A DNA stretch of 64,000 nt from DT-110 sp030148525 (lineage in GTDB: Bacteria > Bacteroidota > Bacteroidia > Chitinophagales > Saprospiraceae): the NCBI GenBank assembly GCA_965227445.1, contig OZ245751.1, positions 3,348,001 through 3,412,000 on the forward strand, in the 5' to 3' direction. Each line of letters begins with the position of its first letter. Positions within the stretch are counted from its first letter, which is position 1. Shown piece by piece: positions 51,099 to 60,784 of this stretch. The notes under the pieces were generated by a model, which did no database searches, was not told the DNA's origin, and saw only the letters and a program-made list of their open reading frames with translations. A program made the translations under genes and the position numbers.

Positions 51099-51453
51099 GA
51101 TATCGGCCGGTGTGGCCTGGTCCGTCCTCATTTGGACGGCTTGCAAAAATAAAAACACTCGGCAAGGCGCAAAAGTTCCACGGCTTGTTTCCGAGTGCTA
51201 ATTTAAATTTCCCCCTAAAAATACATTTGAATTGAAAAAACTGGGGTTCATGGGAATATAACCGTGGCTAAATATTGTACAATTCGGTCTTTTGACGCCA
51301 CCTACTGACAAAAGTCACATCCATTTGCCTGTTTTTTTTTGCTTTCGCAAAAAGGAATCCGGTCCCGGCCTGCTAAAGTCCGGGGTTTTTACCTATTTTT
51401 TCCGCCCTACTCAGATCAATACAGACCTTATTCACCGATCGAAAAAAGGATCC
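51099..51453. other. Intergenic region between ssrA and purC
   Basis: About 355 bp. The left part is the ssrA leader and promoter. The leader carries a hairpin (CCGTCC / GGACGG) before the mature 5' end. The right part is the purC upstream region, which has no clear promoter match and no credible reading frame. Confidence 0.6.
51144..51172 (-). promoter_or_regulatory. Putative ssrA promoter (TTG-N18-TATTTTTG)
   Basis: On the minus strand TTTTG ends at 51170 and TATTTTTG lies at 51144-51151, separated by 18 nt. This is a full match to the Bacteroidota consensus. It predicts a precursor about 40 nt longer than mature tmRNA at its 5' end, consistent with RNase P processing. Confidence 0.65.
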
Positions 51454-52389
51454 ATGGAGGCCGTTCAGGAAACCAACTTCTCACTACCCGGACAAACCAA
51501 TTTTTACCGCGGCAAAGTTCGCGACGTTTACACTGTAGGAGACCAATTGATCATGGTCGCTTCGGACCGCATCTCCGCTTTCGATCACGTCTTACCACGC
51601 CCCATACCTTACAAAGGGCAGGTGCTTAACCAGGTAGCCACCTACTTCCTGGAAGCTACGGCCGATATTGTTCCCAACTGGCTTATGGCTACCCCCGATC
51701 CTAACGTGGCGATCGGACGGGCCTGTGAACCCTATAAGGTGGAAATGGTGATCCGTGGTTACCTCGCCGGTCATGCCTGGCGCGAATACCGTGACGGAAA
51801 GCGCACACTTTGCGGAGTAGACATGCCCGATGGCTTACGCCAAAATGACCCCTTCCCGGCCCCGATCATCACCCCGGCCACCAAAGCCGAGGAAGGACAT
51901 GACGAAGACATATCCCGTGAAGAAATCCTGGAGCAGGGGATCGTTTCGGCCGAAGACTACGTCCAACTCGAACACTACACCCGCGCGCTATTCGAACGGG
52001 GCACACAGATGGCCCGCGAACAGGGGCTCATCCTCGTCGATACGAAGTACGAATTCGGAAAAAAAGACGGTGAGATCTACCTGATCGACGAAATTCATAC
52101 CCCCGACAGTTCGCGCTATTTTTACCTCGACGGCTACGACGAACGCCAACGCACCGGACAGCCGCAACAGCAACTATCCAAAGAATTTGTCAGGGAATGG
52201 CTGATGACGTTTGGGTTCCAGGGGAAAGAAGGTCAGCTCATGCCCTCCATGCCCGACTCGTTCGTGGAACAGGTATCTAACCGCTACATTGAGCTATACG
52301 AAAAAGTGACCGGACGCAACTTTGAAAAGGCCGATACCACTAATATTTTAGAACGGATTGAGCGGAATATTCTGACAGCAATTGGATAG
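51454..52389 (+). CDS. purC: Phosphoribosylaminoimidazole-succinocarboxamide (SAICAR) synthase, 311 aa
   Basis: Joins CAIR and aspartate with ATP in purine synthesis. Family features: FYRGKVRDVYTVGDQLIMVASDRISAFD (ATP-binding start), KVEMVIRGYLAGHAWREY, ITPATKAEEGHDEDIS, LILVDTKYEFGKKDGEIYLIDEIHTPDSSRY. The ATG at 51454 gives the normal N-terminus; an upstream frame adds 54 residues with no family match. It is the longer, roughly 300-residue type of PurC. Other pur genes are absent nearby. Confidence 0.95.
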   Translation: MEAVQETNFSLPGQTNFYRGKVRDVYTVGDQLIMVASDRISAFDHVLPRPIPYKGQVLNQVATYFLEATADIVPNWLMATPDPNVAIGRACEPYKVEMVIRGYLAGHAWREYRDGKRTLCGVDMPDGLRQNDPFPAPIITPATKAEEGHDEDISREEILEQGIVSAEDYVQLEHYTRALFERGTQMAREQGLILVDTKYEFGKKDGEIYLIDEIHTPDSSRYFYLDGYDERQRTGQPQQQLSKEFVREWLMTFGFQGKEGQLMPSMPDSFVEQVSNRYIELYEKVTGRNFEKADTTNILERIERNILTAIG

Positions 52390-53243
52390 GGGCATGCTTA
52401 AAATATCCTTTTTGATCATCACGGGAAGGGAATAGGTTTGAGAATGGAGGTTGAGGCTTAGGCTTAGATTTAGGTTTAGGACTCTGTTACATAAGTTACC
52501 TTGATTACAAAGCCTTGGGCTCCATTAAAAAGAACATTTTGACAGGTACGTTTTTTCGTGCCGTTCCACAGTGCCGAAACTACCCTGCGGAGGGGCCAGG
52601 CACGATCAAAACACGACATTTTGCGTGCCGAAAGATACGGTCCAAAAGAATTGTTTTACTAAGGGTCCAACTACGCAGGGAGCGTACCCACGGCACGCTA
52701 GAACCCAAGCACTTTTCTTAGTGACCAGCCTGGCGTACCTAACGGCACGCTTAGTTTAGGGCGTATAAATATTTTGAGCTCAGCTTGTTTATTGCGCTTA
52801 CATCTTCAACGTCTGTTAGTACTTATAAGCCAGATTTTAAATACTATACACCTTACAGTGTTTCTCTTCCAAGGAAGTACCGTCTTTCTAAATGGTGATC
52901 AACTCCCCATACTTTCGCCCCTCCCCTCTGGCATTTTTTTGGTATCTTAATTGGGCAAAGGATCTGAGAAACACTAAAAGAGGCTGTCCTTAGGTTGGAC
53001 TCAGCCTCTTGCACAAAGCTCTTTGGGGATCTCGGTCAATGCTTCACAGGCCAAACCTTCACTGCCCGCCGAAACGCGGTGAAGGTGGGAACCTCGGCCT
53101 GATCCTAAACCTCAACCTCAGTCTGATCCTCAACCTTCATTCTTCAGACATCTGATTATCAATGTTACACCAAGCATATAGTTAATAGTTACCAGCTCTT
53201 CTAAAGACTAAGCCCCGCCTTAACGAACCTAATACCCAGGCCA
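52390..53243. other. Long non-coding, structured intergenic region
   Basis: 850 bp without a credible gene. 52449-52481 contains TTGAGGCTTAGGCTTAGATT-type runs, and 53091-53143 contains the complementary TCCTAAACCTCAACCTCAG type. Together they bracket the region as an imperfect inverted pair. 52550-52760 has several GCGTGCCG / CGGCACGC motifs in both orientations. Hairpins are seen at 52979-53021 (AAGAGGCTG / CAGCCTCTT) and about 53067-53093 (CCTTCAC / GTGAAGG). No promoter was recognised. Confidence 0.6.
52979..53021. terminator. Hairpin in the purC-lipase spacer
   Basis: Arms AAGAGGCTG and CAGCCTCTT around a 25-nt loop that can pair further (TCC/GGA). It lies about 590 bp past purC, so assignment to a gene is unclear. 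Confidence 0.45.
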
Positions 53244-56200
53244 ATGGTCCATTCCAAAACCTTTCTGCTTGTGGGATTTTTGTGTTGCCTGCTGACTACC
53301 GGCATCGGTCAGGAAGACTGGCAAACCATAGAGCTATGTCCAAAGACGATTCGCACTACGCAGGAATTCACCACTAAAAATAATTGTGGTGGGCTCACTT
53401 CCCAATACCGGACCATACCGGCCGGTTCAACCCTTGAGCTATTCCGGACAGTTCGCAGAAATATGGGACGGTTCAATGGTGACCAATGGTACGGTTGCTT
53501 CTGTGACTACAAATTACCGGCAGAAAGCAATATGAAATTCGACTGTGAAACAGACGAACCAATTACCAGTGACCTGGACGTATTGTATTCCTATGTGTTG
53601 AATTACTTCTGGTTAGATACGGGAAGTGATTTTGACGAAAACGATTGTACTGACTTTACGTCAAGCTATGGTTTCGGCGGATGGACGCAGCGCCAGATTG
53701 GTCCATTGTTTGATGATCCCTCTCTGTTCGGCAGGCGGGAGGACGTGAACGTCTACAAACACCCCGACTTACAGGCTGCCTTCGCTTACCGCAGCTACGC
53801 TAATTTTTCCTTTGAATATCTTACCGAACAGGGGACACCGGGTTGGGAAATTATTTTGGAACGATCCGTCACGGAGGAATGCAGCATTCCACTCACCATC
53901 CGCACCTTCGATGCCAATCCCGAGTTTCTGAATACGGGCTTTCTGGGCACCAACGAAGACGTAGATCATATCACGGAACTGACCGATCCGGCCACTGCAC
54001 TCCTCAGTGTAACGGAAGATCGCGACCGGGTACTGGCAGATAGTGTGTCCGAGATACTAATTGCCATTCCATATTCGGAGGCTGTGGAGACTTCCGAATG
54101 GTCACTCCCCGAAGGCCACGGCAGCATACATACCCCCTGGGGAACGGGTACGGCAGAAATAGAAGGACAAGACTATTTTCTGGCCCTTTATCAGGCACCT
54201 CCCGATTTACCGGGCGGTGAAGCTACCAAGCGGATCGAAGGTGTTGATGTTGCCGAAGCGGAGATATCGGTTTCATTTACGGGTAGTTCCGGAGAAATGA
54301 CCCAGTCTTTTTCCCTGGATATACTTCGCCCGCCGGTCATCCTGGTACACGGAACGTTTGACAACCCGGAGAATTGCTGGCAAACACCACTGGCTGGTTT
54401 GAACAGCATGGCCGATACACTGAGCAGCTCCGGCTTTAAGGTATTCCTGGTCGATTACCAGGAGTCAAATGGGCGGACGGATCGCGGCCCCAGCACTTTT
54501 GAGGATAATAAGAATGTGGTATACGAAAATCCCGGTGGGATAAAGGACGCCATTACCTGGTTTCGCGAAGAACTCGATTGTGCCGCGGCCCGCGCCGACG
54601 TGATCGGACACAGTATGGGTGGCGTACTCCCCAGAGTGTACGCATCCAGCCGTGGACCAGGCATTCGCAGCTATGAAACGGATTATTACCGGCGCGATAA
54701 TTTCTTCCGAGGGGATATTCACCGGATGATATCGATCGCAAGTACGCACCACGGTTCTAATTTGAGTGGTTTTCTGCATTTCGTGGAGGAAACGACATTC
54801 ACCACCGATCTGCCGTTCATTGAGGCTTTCGTAAATGGTTCCTCCATCCTGGCGGCCTGGCTCGGTGGCCTTGGCAGCAGTGGTGCGGTCAAGAGTCAAT
54901 TTCCGCGAAGTCTGGCCCTGCAGCGTATTGGACCAACCCCGGTTCCCAGCCACGCAGTGGTCTGTACCATTGAGGATGTAAACGATATTTCAGCGAATAT
55001 CGGGGATGAATCGGTATTACTGACTTACGCTAATTTCCTGCGGGCACTGACCATGGTCTTCTACTTCAATAAGGCTACCCTGCGGGAATTCAATACGAAT
55101 ATGCTGTACCAGTACAGTCGTCTTCCCGACCGGCTCCGAAACCAACACACCGTACCACCACCATTTACACCTATTGCCAAAGCAGAGGTGCTAGAGGCTA
55201 CCAAACCGATGAATCGGGAAGCCTTTATCGACAGCCTGGAACTCGAAGCAGGCCGTGCCTGGTTTCTCTGGCATTTGCTCAGTGATGACGTGGATGAAGA
55301 TTGGATAAGCGTGGAAAGTGCCTACGTGACCCCATACGAGACCACCGAGATCAATTACGGTGATTTTGACGATCCGCTGCAAACGGCCCTGCAAAATGAA
55401 CAGTGGGACCTCATCCGGGGGGAACGGGAGATAACCCTGGATATCCCCCCGGCAACTGCTGACAGACTCGTAAATTTTTTCCGGCAACTGATCTTTGAGA
55501 ACGATGCCAACGACTGTGTAGTGCGTTTTGAAAGCCAGACCGGCAGCTTACGGGAACCATTCTATCAGGTATTTGACGACCACATCCACAGCTTTGCTCC
55601 CCGCTACGCCGATGTCCAGGAACACGTAATCCAGGTCCTGAAATCCGGTTACGATCGATTTGATACAGGTGGATTCCCGAATGCCGGGCGCCTGCTACCG
55701 ATTTCCTTTCCCGATCCGGAAGAGATAGGGCCATTGCGCAGCCTGGATGACCTGGAAGGCGCATTGGTAAGCGGACGGGAAGCCATTTGCTGGTCGGGGA
55801 TCGTCTGCGATCATGCCTACGCCATTGCCGGAGTAGCCCAGGAAGAACGGGTGGTCATCCTCGGTCGACCAGTGAATCCCGACGCTACCGCTCTTATCCA
55901 GGACGACAACGCCACCAAGCCTATGAACCTCAAAGGTAAGAGCTCAAACTGGGGTCCACAACGCGGCTTTATTGCGGAGGATCAGAAGTTTAGTAAGCTG
56001 TGGTTTCAGTACGAAGAAGACGATACCGAGGAACGGGATGAAGATATAGAAAAGTATAATGAAGAGGTCATAAAGACCATGGCTGACCCGACGGTACCAT
56101 CCCTGCTGGCTCAGTTGACTAAACCATATACATGTGAAGGTGTCCTGGATACCTTTGCGGTTTATTACGACACCACCATTACCGATGCCACACTGGCCAT

Positions 56201-57263
56201 TGTTTTATCTCCCGACGGAGAGGTCTTCTACCCCTACTCCTACGATACGGATGAGGCATGTACCGGGCCGGCCACCGAATGTTGTCCGATATTTGAAAAT
56301 CCGCGGTCAGCGGAAAACCTGGTGCCCCTGCGGGTACTGGCCAATGCTGATTTGCGGGACGAACAAGGTAACCCCCGCTTTTATACGGCCGATTACGACC
56401 TGCTGGCGATCGGTTTCTACGATAAAGCCCTGCACGGCAATGAGAACGATGATTACCCCGCGTCCGTACCCGCATTTACGGGGGATGATTTTGATGCTGA
56501 GCGGGGTTTTATTACCGAACGTCAAAAGGGATTAGTCGATTTAATTAACCAGGCGGTGGAGGACTCGGGATACCGGGGAGGCAATGTCACGCACCACGGT
56601 CCGGAGAATCAATATTACATACTCGGTCGTCCGGACAAGGGGTCCCCCTACGTGGATTATCCCATCGTAGCTTTTGAACCTGATCCACTGGGGACACAGG
56701 GGATCATCCGCGCTATTCCGAAGGGTCCTCCCGGTTTCCGGGATCGCTACCTCAAGCAGTATTTTGCTAAAATGCGGCGAAAGGGCTATGACCTGTATCC
56801 CAATCAGGTGGCTATCGGGTGGCGCTGGGACGATGAACGAGCGTACACCTACGAAGACGGTTGGGACGATCGGGATGCCGAGGGTCTGGATGCCGGACCC
56901 GATCAGATTCCGCGGGATCGCGATCTTCCCTGCTCCTGTTTCGAAGAACCCAAATCACAGGTAGTTGATGAACGTTTCGGATTGCCCGAAGCCCCCACAA
57001 CCCGAAGAAACGCCAGGGTTTTCCCTAACCCGGCCCGAAGACTATTAAACCTCGAGATTGCTGCTGATCGCGACCAATCCGCGCGATACCGGCTGATTGA
57101 TTATTCGGGACGCCTGGTTCACCGGGGAGGATTGTCTCTGACTCGCGGCCTCCACGTTTACCAGCTGCCGCTACCTGACTTACCCACGGGATTGTATCAA
57201 TTGACCGTACAGTCCGGTTCCGGGATGCTTACGCAAAAAATATCCATCACAAACGCCAACTAA
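53244..57263 (+). CDS. Large T9SS-secreted alpha/beta-hydrolase (lipase/esterase-like), 1339 aa
   Basis: Signal peptide at residues 1-22 (FLCCLLTTGIGQ). A beta-rich N-terminal region of about 350 residues precedes the hydrolase domain. That domain opens with RPPVILVHGTFDNPENCW (oxyanion HG near residue 370) and has the nucleophile elbow DVIGHSMGGVLPRVYAS with Ser457, followed by SIASTHHGSNLSGFLH. This resembles PGAP1/lipase-class enzymes. The long remainder has acidic, Cys-containing segments. The C-terminus from VFPNPARRLLNLEI to LTQKISITNAN is a T9SS type A sorting domain. The enzyme would be secreted or surface-bound; substrate unknown. It heads a three-gene cluster. Confidence 0.85.
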   Translation: MVHSKTFLLVGFLCCLLTTGIGQEDWQTIELCPKTIRTTQEFTTKNNCGGLTSQYRTIPAGSTLELFRTVRRNMGRFNGDQWYGCFCDYKLPAESNMKFDCETDEPITSDLDVLYSYVLNYFWLDTGSDFDENDCTDFTSSYGFGGWTQRQIGPLFDDPSLFGRREDVNVYKHPDLQAAFAYRSYANFSFEYLTEQGTPGWEIILERSVTEECSIPLTIRTFDANPEFLNTGFLGTNEDVDHITELTDPATALLSVTEDRDRVLADSVSEILIAIPYSEAVETSEWSLPEGHGSIHTPWGTGTAEIEGQDYFLALYQAPPDLPGGEATKRIEGVDVAEAEISVSFTGSSGEMTQSFSLDILRPPVILVHGTFDNPENCWQTPLAGLNSMADTLSSSGFKVFLVDYQESNGRTDRGPSTFEDNKNVVYENPGGIKDAITWFREELDCAAARADVIGHSMGGVLPRVYASSRGPGIRSYETDYYRRDNFFRGDIHRMISIASTHHGSNLSGFLHFVEETTFTTDLPFIEAFVNGSSILAAWLGGLGSSGAVKSQFPRSLALQRIGPTPVPSHAVVCTIEDVNDISANIGDESVLLTYANFLRALTMVFYFNKATLREFNTNMLYQYSRLPDRLRNQHTVPPPFTPIAKAEVLEATKPMNREAFIDSLELEAGRAWFLWHLLSDDVDEDWISVESAYVTPYETTEINYGDFDDPLQTALQNEQWDLIRGEREITLDIPPATADRLVNFFRQLIFENDANDCVVRFESQTGSLREPFYQVFDDHIHSFAPRYADVQEHVIQVLKSGYDRFDTGGFPNAGRLLPISFPDPEEIGPLRSLDDLEGALVSGREAICWSGIVCDHAYAIAGVAQEERVVILGRPVNPDATALIQDDNATKPMNLKGKSSNWGPQRGFIAEDQKFSKLWFQYEEDDTEERDEDIEKYNEEVIKTMADPTVPSLLAQLTKPYTCEGVLDTFAVYYDTTITDATLAIVLSPDGEVFYPYSYDTDEACTGPATECCPIFENPRSAENLVPLRVLANADLRDEQGNPRFYTADYDLLAIGFYDKALHGNENDDYPASVPAFTGDDFDAERGFITERQKGLVDLINQAVEDSGYRGGNVTHHGPENQYYILGRPDKGSPYVDYPIVAFEPDPLGTQGIIRAIPKGPPGFRDRYLKQYFAKMRRKGYDLYPNQVAIGWRWDDERAYTYEDGWDDRDAEGLDAGPDQIPRDRDLPCSCFEEPKSQVVDERFGLPEAPTTRRNARVFPNPARRLLNLEIAADRDQSARYRLIDYSGRLVHRGGLSLTRGLHVYQLPLPDLPTGLYQLTVQSGSGMLTQKISITNAN

Positions 57264-57270
57264 AGAGGCT

Positions 57271-58857
57271 ATGAGAACCTACCTATTACCTATTCTAACC
57301 TTGCTGATTACTGGCATCAGTCTGCCAGCCCAAACACCCTATGCTTTTAATTACCAGGCCGTAGCGCGCGATGTCGACGGGTCTCCTTTTGCCGAAAGGC
57401 AAATAAGTATCCTGATCTCTATAGTGAGTGGCTTTGAAGATGGGCCCCTGGAATTTCAGGAAGTACACGAGGTGGCTACCAATGCGCAGGGTATGTTTCG
57501 GATCATCATTGGTGACGGTGAGTTTCTCTTCGGGAATCTGCGCAATATTGAGTGGGGCAATGACATGTACTATATCCGTACCGAGTTAGATCCCGAAGGA
57601 GGCGATAACTACGTCGATTTTGGAACCGAACGGTTATACGCGGTTCCCTATGCACTCTACGCGGAGACAGCCGGTAATGCCAGTGGGACCGAAAGCACCG
57701 ATGACCAGGCGCTCAATCTGGACGGCACGACCCTCTCCATCGAAGACGGGAACGCGGTAGACCTGAGTATTCTGCAGGATGGTGTTAATGATGCTGATCC
57801 GGACCCGCAGAATGAACTGCAAATGCTAAGCCTGAATGGTTCCACGCTGTCCCTGAGCTCGGGTAATTCAGTTACTCTGCCCGGTGGTTCCGGCTCTTCC
57901 TTTTGGCAGGAATCTAATCCCGGGACTATTTTTTACCGGGGAGCCAGAGTCTTTATAGAAGACCATACCGGGCAAACGTTGCTGGATTTTGGCGAAAGCC
58001 AGCAGGGAGGATATGTACAAACCCAGCGAAATGGAACTATTACCTCCATCCTGGGAAATAGTATTCTCGGGGACGGCCAATTAGAACTCAACCGGGCAGA
58101 CGGTTCTTCTCTGGTGCAAATCACCTCTAACATTGGCCAAAACGGATTTATGGAGTTACTGGCATCAAACGAAAAACCGCTTCTTCGCCTGACTAGTTCC
58201 GGTGGAGATCTCACTAGCGGATATATTGGTATTTTTACCGAAAACGAGGATCTCACCCTCATCCAGTCGACCCTAAGTAGTGGAGCCGGATTCCTTTCCA
58301 CCAGGGGACCGAACGGAAATGCCAATGTCAATCTATCCAACCTGTCTGGTGCATCCAATCACGGATTCCTTTCCGTAAAAGATAGCGATGGAACTACGAA
58401 AGCGGGGGTCTACGTAGATGCCAGTGGCCAGGGGGTCGTCTTTGGAGATATTAGCTCTTTTTCGGCCCCGCATCCGGTGGCCAAGGACCGGCAAATTGTC
58501 TACGCAGCGATTGAAGGTCCGGAAGCGGCTGCTTACCTGCGCGGCACCACCCGATTGGAAAACGGGGAGGTGTTTGTCTCCTTCCCCGATCATTTTCAAC
58601 ACATAGTCAATGCAGGAACCATGACGGTCATGCTTACGCCGCTTTCCGCCGACTCTAAAGGGATGGCGGTGATTGAAAAAACCGGGACTGGTTTTCGGGT
58701 TAAAGAATTAGCGGCCGGAACGGGCAATTATGCCTTCGACTGGGAGGTAAAAGGCGTTCGCAAAGGGTATGAATCGTTTCAACCAGTTCGGGCTCGCGAT
58801 TCCCAACCAACGGAGATACCCTCACCTCAAAAACATCAAAATGATGAGCGAAATTAG
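57271..58857 (+). CDS. Secreted Bacteroidota protein with fibre-like repeats, 528 aa
   Basis: Signal peptide ends near PAQ (residues 1-20). The next 110 residues (AFNYQAVARDVDGSPFAERQ, EVATNAQGMFRIIIGDGEF, YAVPYALYAETAG) are a domain frequent in secreted Bacteroidota proteins. A serine/glycine-rich repetitive middle (SLNGSTLSLSSGNSVTLPGG) and a region of about 22-residue strand repeats follow. The C-terminal part (IVYAAIEGPEAAAYLRGTTRL) resembles a family found after fibre domains. No T9SS sorting domain was recognised. It starts 7 bp after the hydrolase stop, so it is translationally linked. Confidence 0.78.
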   Translation: MRTYLLPILTLLITGISLPAQTPYAFNYQAVARDVDGSPFAERQISILISIVSGFEDGPLEFQEVHEVATNAQGMFRIIIGDGEFLFGNLRNIEWGNDMYYIRTELDPEGGDNYVDFGTERLYAVPYALYAETAGNASGTESTDDQALNLDGTTLSIEDGNAVDLSILQDGVNDADPDPQNELQMLSLNGSTLSLSSGNSVTLPGGSGSSFWQESNPGTIFYRGARVFIEDHTGQTLLDFGESQQGGYVQTQRNGTITSILGNSILGDGQLELNRADGSSLVQITSNIGQNGFMELLASNEKPLLRLTSSGGDLTSGYIGIFTENEDLTLIQSTLSSGAGFLSTRGPNGNANVNLSNLSGASNHGFLSVKDSDGTTKAGVYVDASGQGVVFGDISSFSAPHPVAKDRQIVYAAIEGPEAAAYLRGTTRLENGEVFVSFPDHFQHIVNAGTMTVMLTPLSADSKGMAVIEKTGTGFRVKELAAGTGNYAFDWEVKGVRKGYESFQPVRARDSQPTEIPSPQKHQNDERN

Positions 58858-59332
58858 AACCCGGGCCTTATTAACCGGATGGATATTGTTTTTGGTGGTC
58901 TCCCTTTCCGGCCAGCAAGTACTCAACGTGGCCAGCAGTCAATCGGAAGCTGCCGGAATGACTCTCCAGTACAGCATCGGAGAACTATTAGTCCGACAAA
59001 CAGGTCCCGGTCATTTCCGGTTGACCGAAGGAGTTATTCAGCCAATAAATTCTTTCCCTACGAATATTTCCGAACCTGCCTCCCCGCAAAATATCGAGGT
59101 ATTCCCCAATCCCTCATTCGGGTACGTTCATCTTCGTTCACCCGACCTTCTTCCCATTGATTACACCCTGATTACGGGAAGCGGGCAGATGGTAATGAAC
59201 GACCGATTGCCCGACGGAAGTGGCGTATTATCAGTCTGGCACCTGCCGGATGGGTGGTATGTCCTTCATCTGAAAGGCCCCAACCGATCCTACGGTCCGA
59301 TTAAAATCGTTTTTAGAAATAACTCTTTTTAG
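58841..59332 (+). CDS. Small T9SS type A secreted protein, 163 aa
   Basis: Signal peptide (residues 1-24, ending LSGQQ). A short segment GMTLQYSIGELLVRQTGPGHFRLTEGVIQP follows, as in many Bacteroidota sorting-domain proteins. The C-terminal type A sorting domain runs from VFPNPSFGYVHLRS to GPIKIVFRNN. No catalytic domain; it may be a surface subunit. It overlaps the preceding gene by 17 bp in another frame. Its stop overlaps that of the convergent macrodomain gene. Confidence 0.82.
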   Translation: MMSEIRTRALLTGWILFLVVSLSGQQVLNVASSQSEAAGMTLQYSIGELLVRQTGPGHFRLTEGVIQPINSFPTNISEPASPQNIEVFPNPSFGYVHLRSPDLLPIDYTLITGSGQMVMNDRLPDGSGVLSVWHLPDGWYVLHLKGPNRSYGPIKIVFRNNSF

Positions 59333-59835
59333 TCAAGTGCCTCCTGATACAAGCGATAATTCTCCGGGTCAAAGCAAGCGAAGATGACCTCTTCCACTTG
59401 CTGTGCGGGAAACCTGCGTACCGCCTCCAGGGCAATCCGGCAGGCCATCTCTTTAGGAAAACCGAAAACGCCGGTACTAATATTCGGAAAAGCTACACGA
59501 GTCAGTCCGTGCTCTTCGGCCAGTTCAAGCGAATGCGTATAGCATTGCTTGAGCAGTGCTGCTTCATCACGCTGGCCACCGTTCCATATCGGGCCCACGG
59601 TATGGATAACCATTCTGGCAGGCAGGTCCCCTGCCGTAGTAATTACTGCCTGGCCCGTATCACAGCGGCCTTGCTTATTGCGGATGTGTTTACATTCCTC
59701 CAAAATAGCTGGTCCCCCGGCCCGGTGGATAGCTCCGTCGACTCCGCCGCCGCCCATGAGGGAGGAATTGGCGGCATTGACAATACCGTCGACTTTAATC
59801 TTGGTAATATCTTCTTGGGTTACCGAAATGGTCAT
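59329..59835 (-). CDS. Macrodomain protein (O-acetyl-ADP-ribose deacetylase-like), 168 aa
   Basis: YmdB/MacroD type macrodomain. VDGIVNAANSSLMGGGGVDGAIHRAGG is the ADP-ribose binding loop with the catalytic Asn and Asp. CDTGQAVITTAGDLPARMVIHTVGP and FPNISTGVFGFPKEMA (the GxxGF substrate loop) follow. Predicted to hydrolyse O-acetyl-ADP-ribose or remove ADP-ribose from proteins. The ATG at 59835 (MTISVTQ) was chosen over a TTG four codons upstream. It lies one base after the upstream dioxygenase-like stop. No ART or PARP partner gene is visible. Confidence 0.93.
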   Translation of the reverse strand: MTISVTQEDITKIKVDGIVNAANSSLMGGGGVDGAIHRAGGPAILEECKHIRNKQGRCDTGQAVITTAGDLPARMVIHTVGPIWNGGQRDEAALLKQCYTHSLELAEEHGLTRVAFPNISTGVFGFPKEMACRIALEAVRRFPAQQVEEVIFACFDPENYRLYQEALD

Positions 59836-59836
59836 A

Positions 59837-60466
59837 CTATTCTTCAAGATTTGCTCGTAAAATTATATTGCGCTTACCCGCCCAAAGGTTCCCCGTTTTT
59901 TCCAATTCCAATACACGGGTATAACCGCCGCGTGGATTCGAAGTATCCCGATTGATTTCTGAACGCAGTGGATCACCGGCAAACAAATAGCTGGGGAGGT
60001 AATAATAAGCTCCATCCGGTTCCAGAACAGTCAGATGGATGTGTGGAGGCTCCGTGCCACTGGGGTAAGCACCGGGTTTTCGTGTATACAGTGTATACTG
60101 TCCATCAGCACCTGTTTTTAACCACTCCCGAATGGCACCGTGCCTGCGGGCCCAGCCCGCAGCTCCCTTTGCCGGGGAATAGATGCCTTGGTGATCGGTT
60201 TGGTAAAAATATAGGATGACATTGGGCGCGGGTGTTTTGCCGTCTGGTTGGTATACCGTTCCGGTAATCTTAAGTGGAAGGCCTTTTTCGGTAAATCCGG
60301 GCATAGTATCGACGGCGCTTAATGGCTTGTCGCCATACTCCAGCACAGCTTCGCAGCCCTCACAGGGGCCACCGATGAGGTAGGGATCAGGGGGCTGTTC
60401 AGAATTCTGGCTGCAAGCCGTAAGCACCAATAGCAGGCAAAAACCCAAAGTTGGTATTCGTTTCAT
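59837..60466 (-). CDS. Intradiol ring-cleavage dioxygenase-like lipoprotein, 209 aa
   Basis: Lipoprotein signal with lipobox LTAC (Cys18). The dioxygenase fold is seen from GTVYQPDGKTPAPNVILYFYQTD; a possible first iron ligand is the Tyr in HQGIYSP. The second Tyr and the two His lie in GQYTLYTRKPGAYP and TEPPHIHLTV, so the Tyr2His2 site looks complete. Exported lipoprotein relatives of protocatechuate 3,4-dioxygenase are common in Bacteroidota. Their substrates are rarely known. It is coupled to the macrodomain gene (1-bp gap). Confidence 0.85.
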   Translation of the reverse strand: MKRIPTLGFCLLLVLTACSQNSEQPPDPYLIGGPCEGCEAVLEYGDKPLSAVDTMPGFTEKGLPLKITGTVYQPDGKTPAPNVILYFYQTDHQGIYSPAKGAAGWARRHGAIREWLKTGADGQYTLYTRKPGAYPSGTEPPHIHLTVLEPDGAYYYLPSYLFAGDPLRSEINRDTSNPRGGYTRVLELEKTGNLWAGKRNIILRANLEE

Positions 60467-60538
60467 ACGATTGCTCGATTAGTTCCATATATTAACGTGA
60501 GGTTGAGCACTGACTATTTAATATAGGAAAAATAATCA

Positions 60539-60634
60539 AGGCCCGATCTTCCGGTACAGGGTAGCAGGTATAGTGTATTTGGATTATAGTAAGTCCTACT
60601 ACTTAATACTCTCTACCAAATACAAGGTGAGGCC
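60539..60634. repeat. Dispersed repeat, CCGGTACAG family, copy 2
   Basis: AGGCCC, CCGGTACAG, AGGTATAG, GTATTTGGATT, CTACCAAATAC and GTGAGG occur in the same order as at 48387-48470. An extra short segment lies in the middle. Confidence 0.7.
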
Positions 60635-60784
60635 TTGAGAATCAGTCCCCGAGGAAAGGCCCCGGCTCTGACCTCTGCGTTATAATAGATACGGAATTAA
60701 TCGGCTCATATCAACCGGGAATAGACGTACATTGGATTCTTGTCGTCGTACAAATGGTGCCTTTTGCCTGGGGGTATGGATAAA

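Noticed and set aside
51292..51453. 54-residue extension of PurC
   Set aside because: No match to the family, and the ATG at 51454 gives the standard N-terminus.
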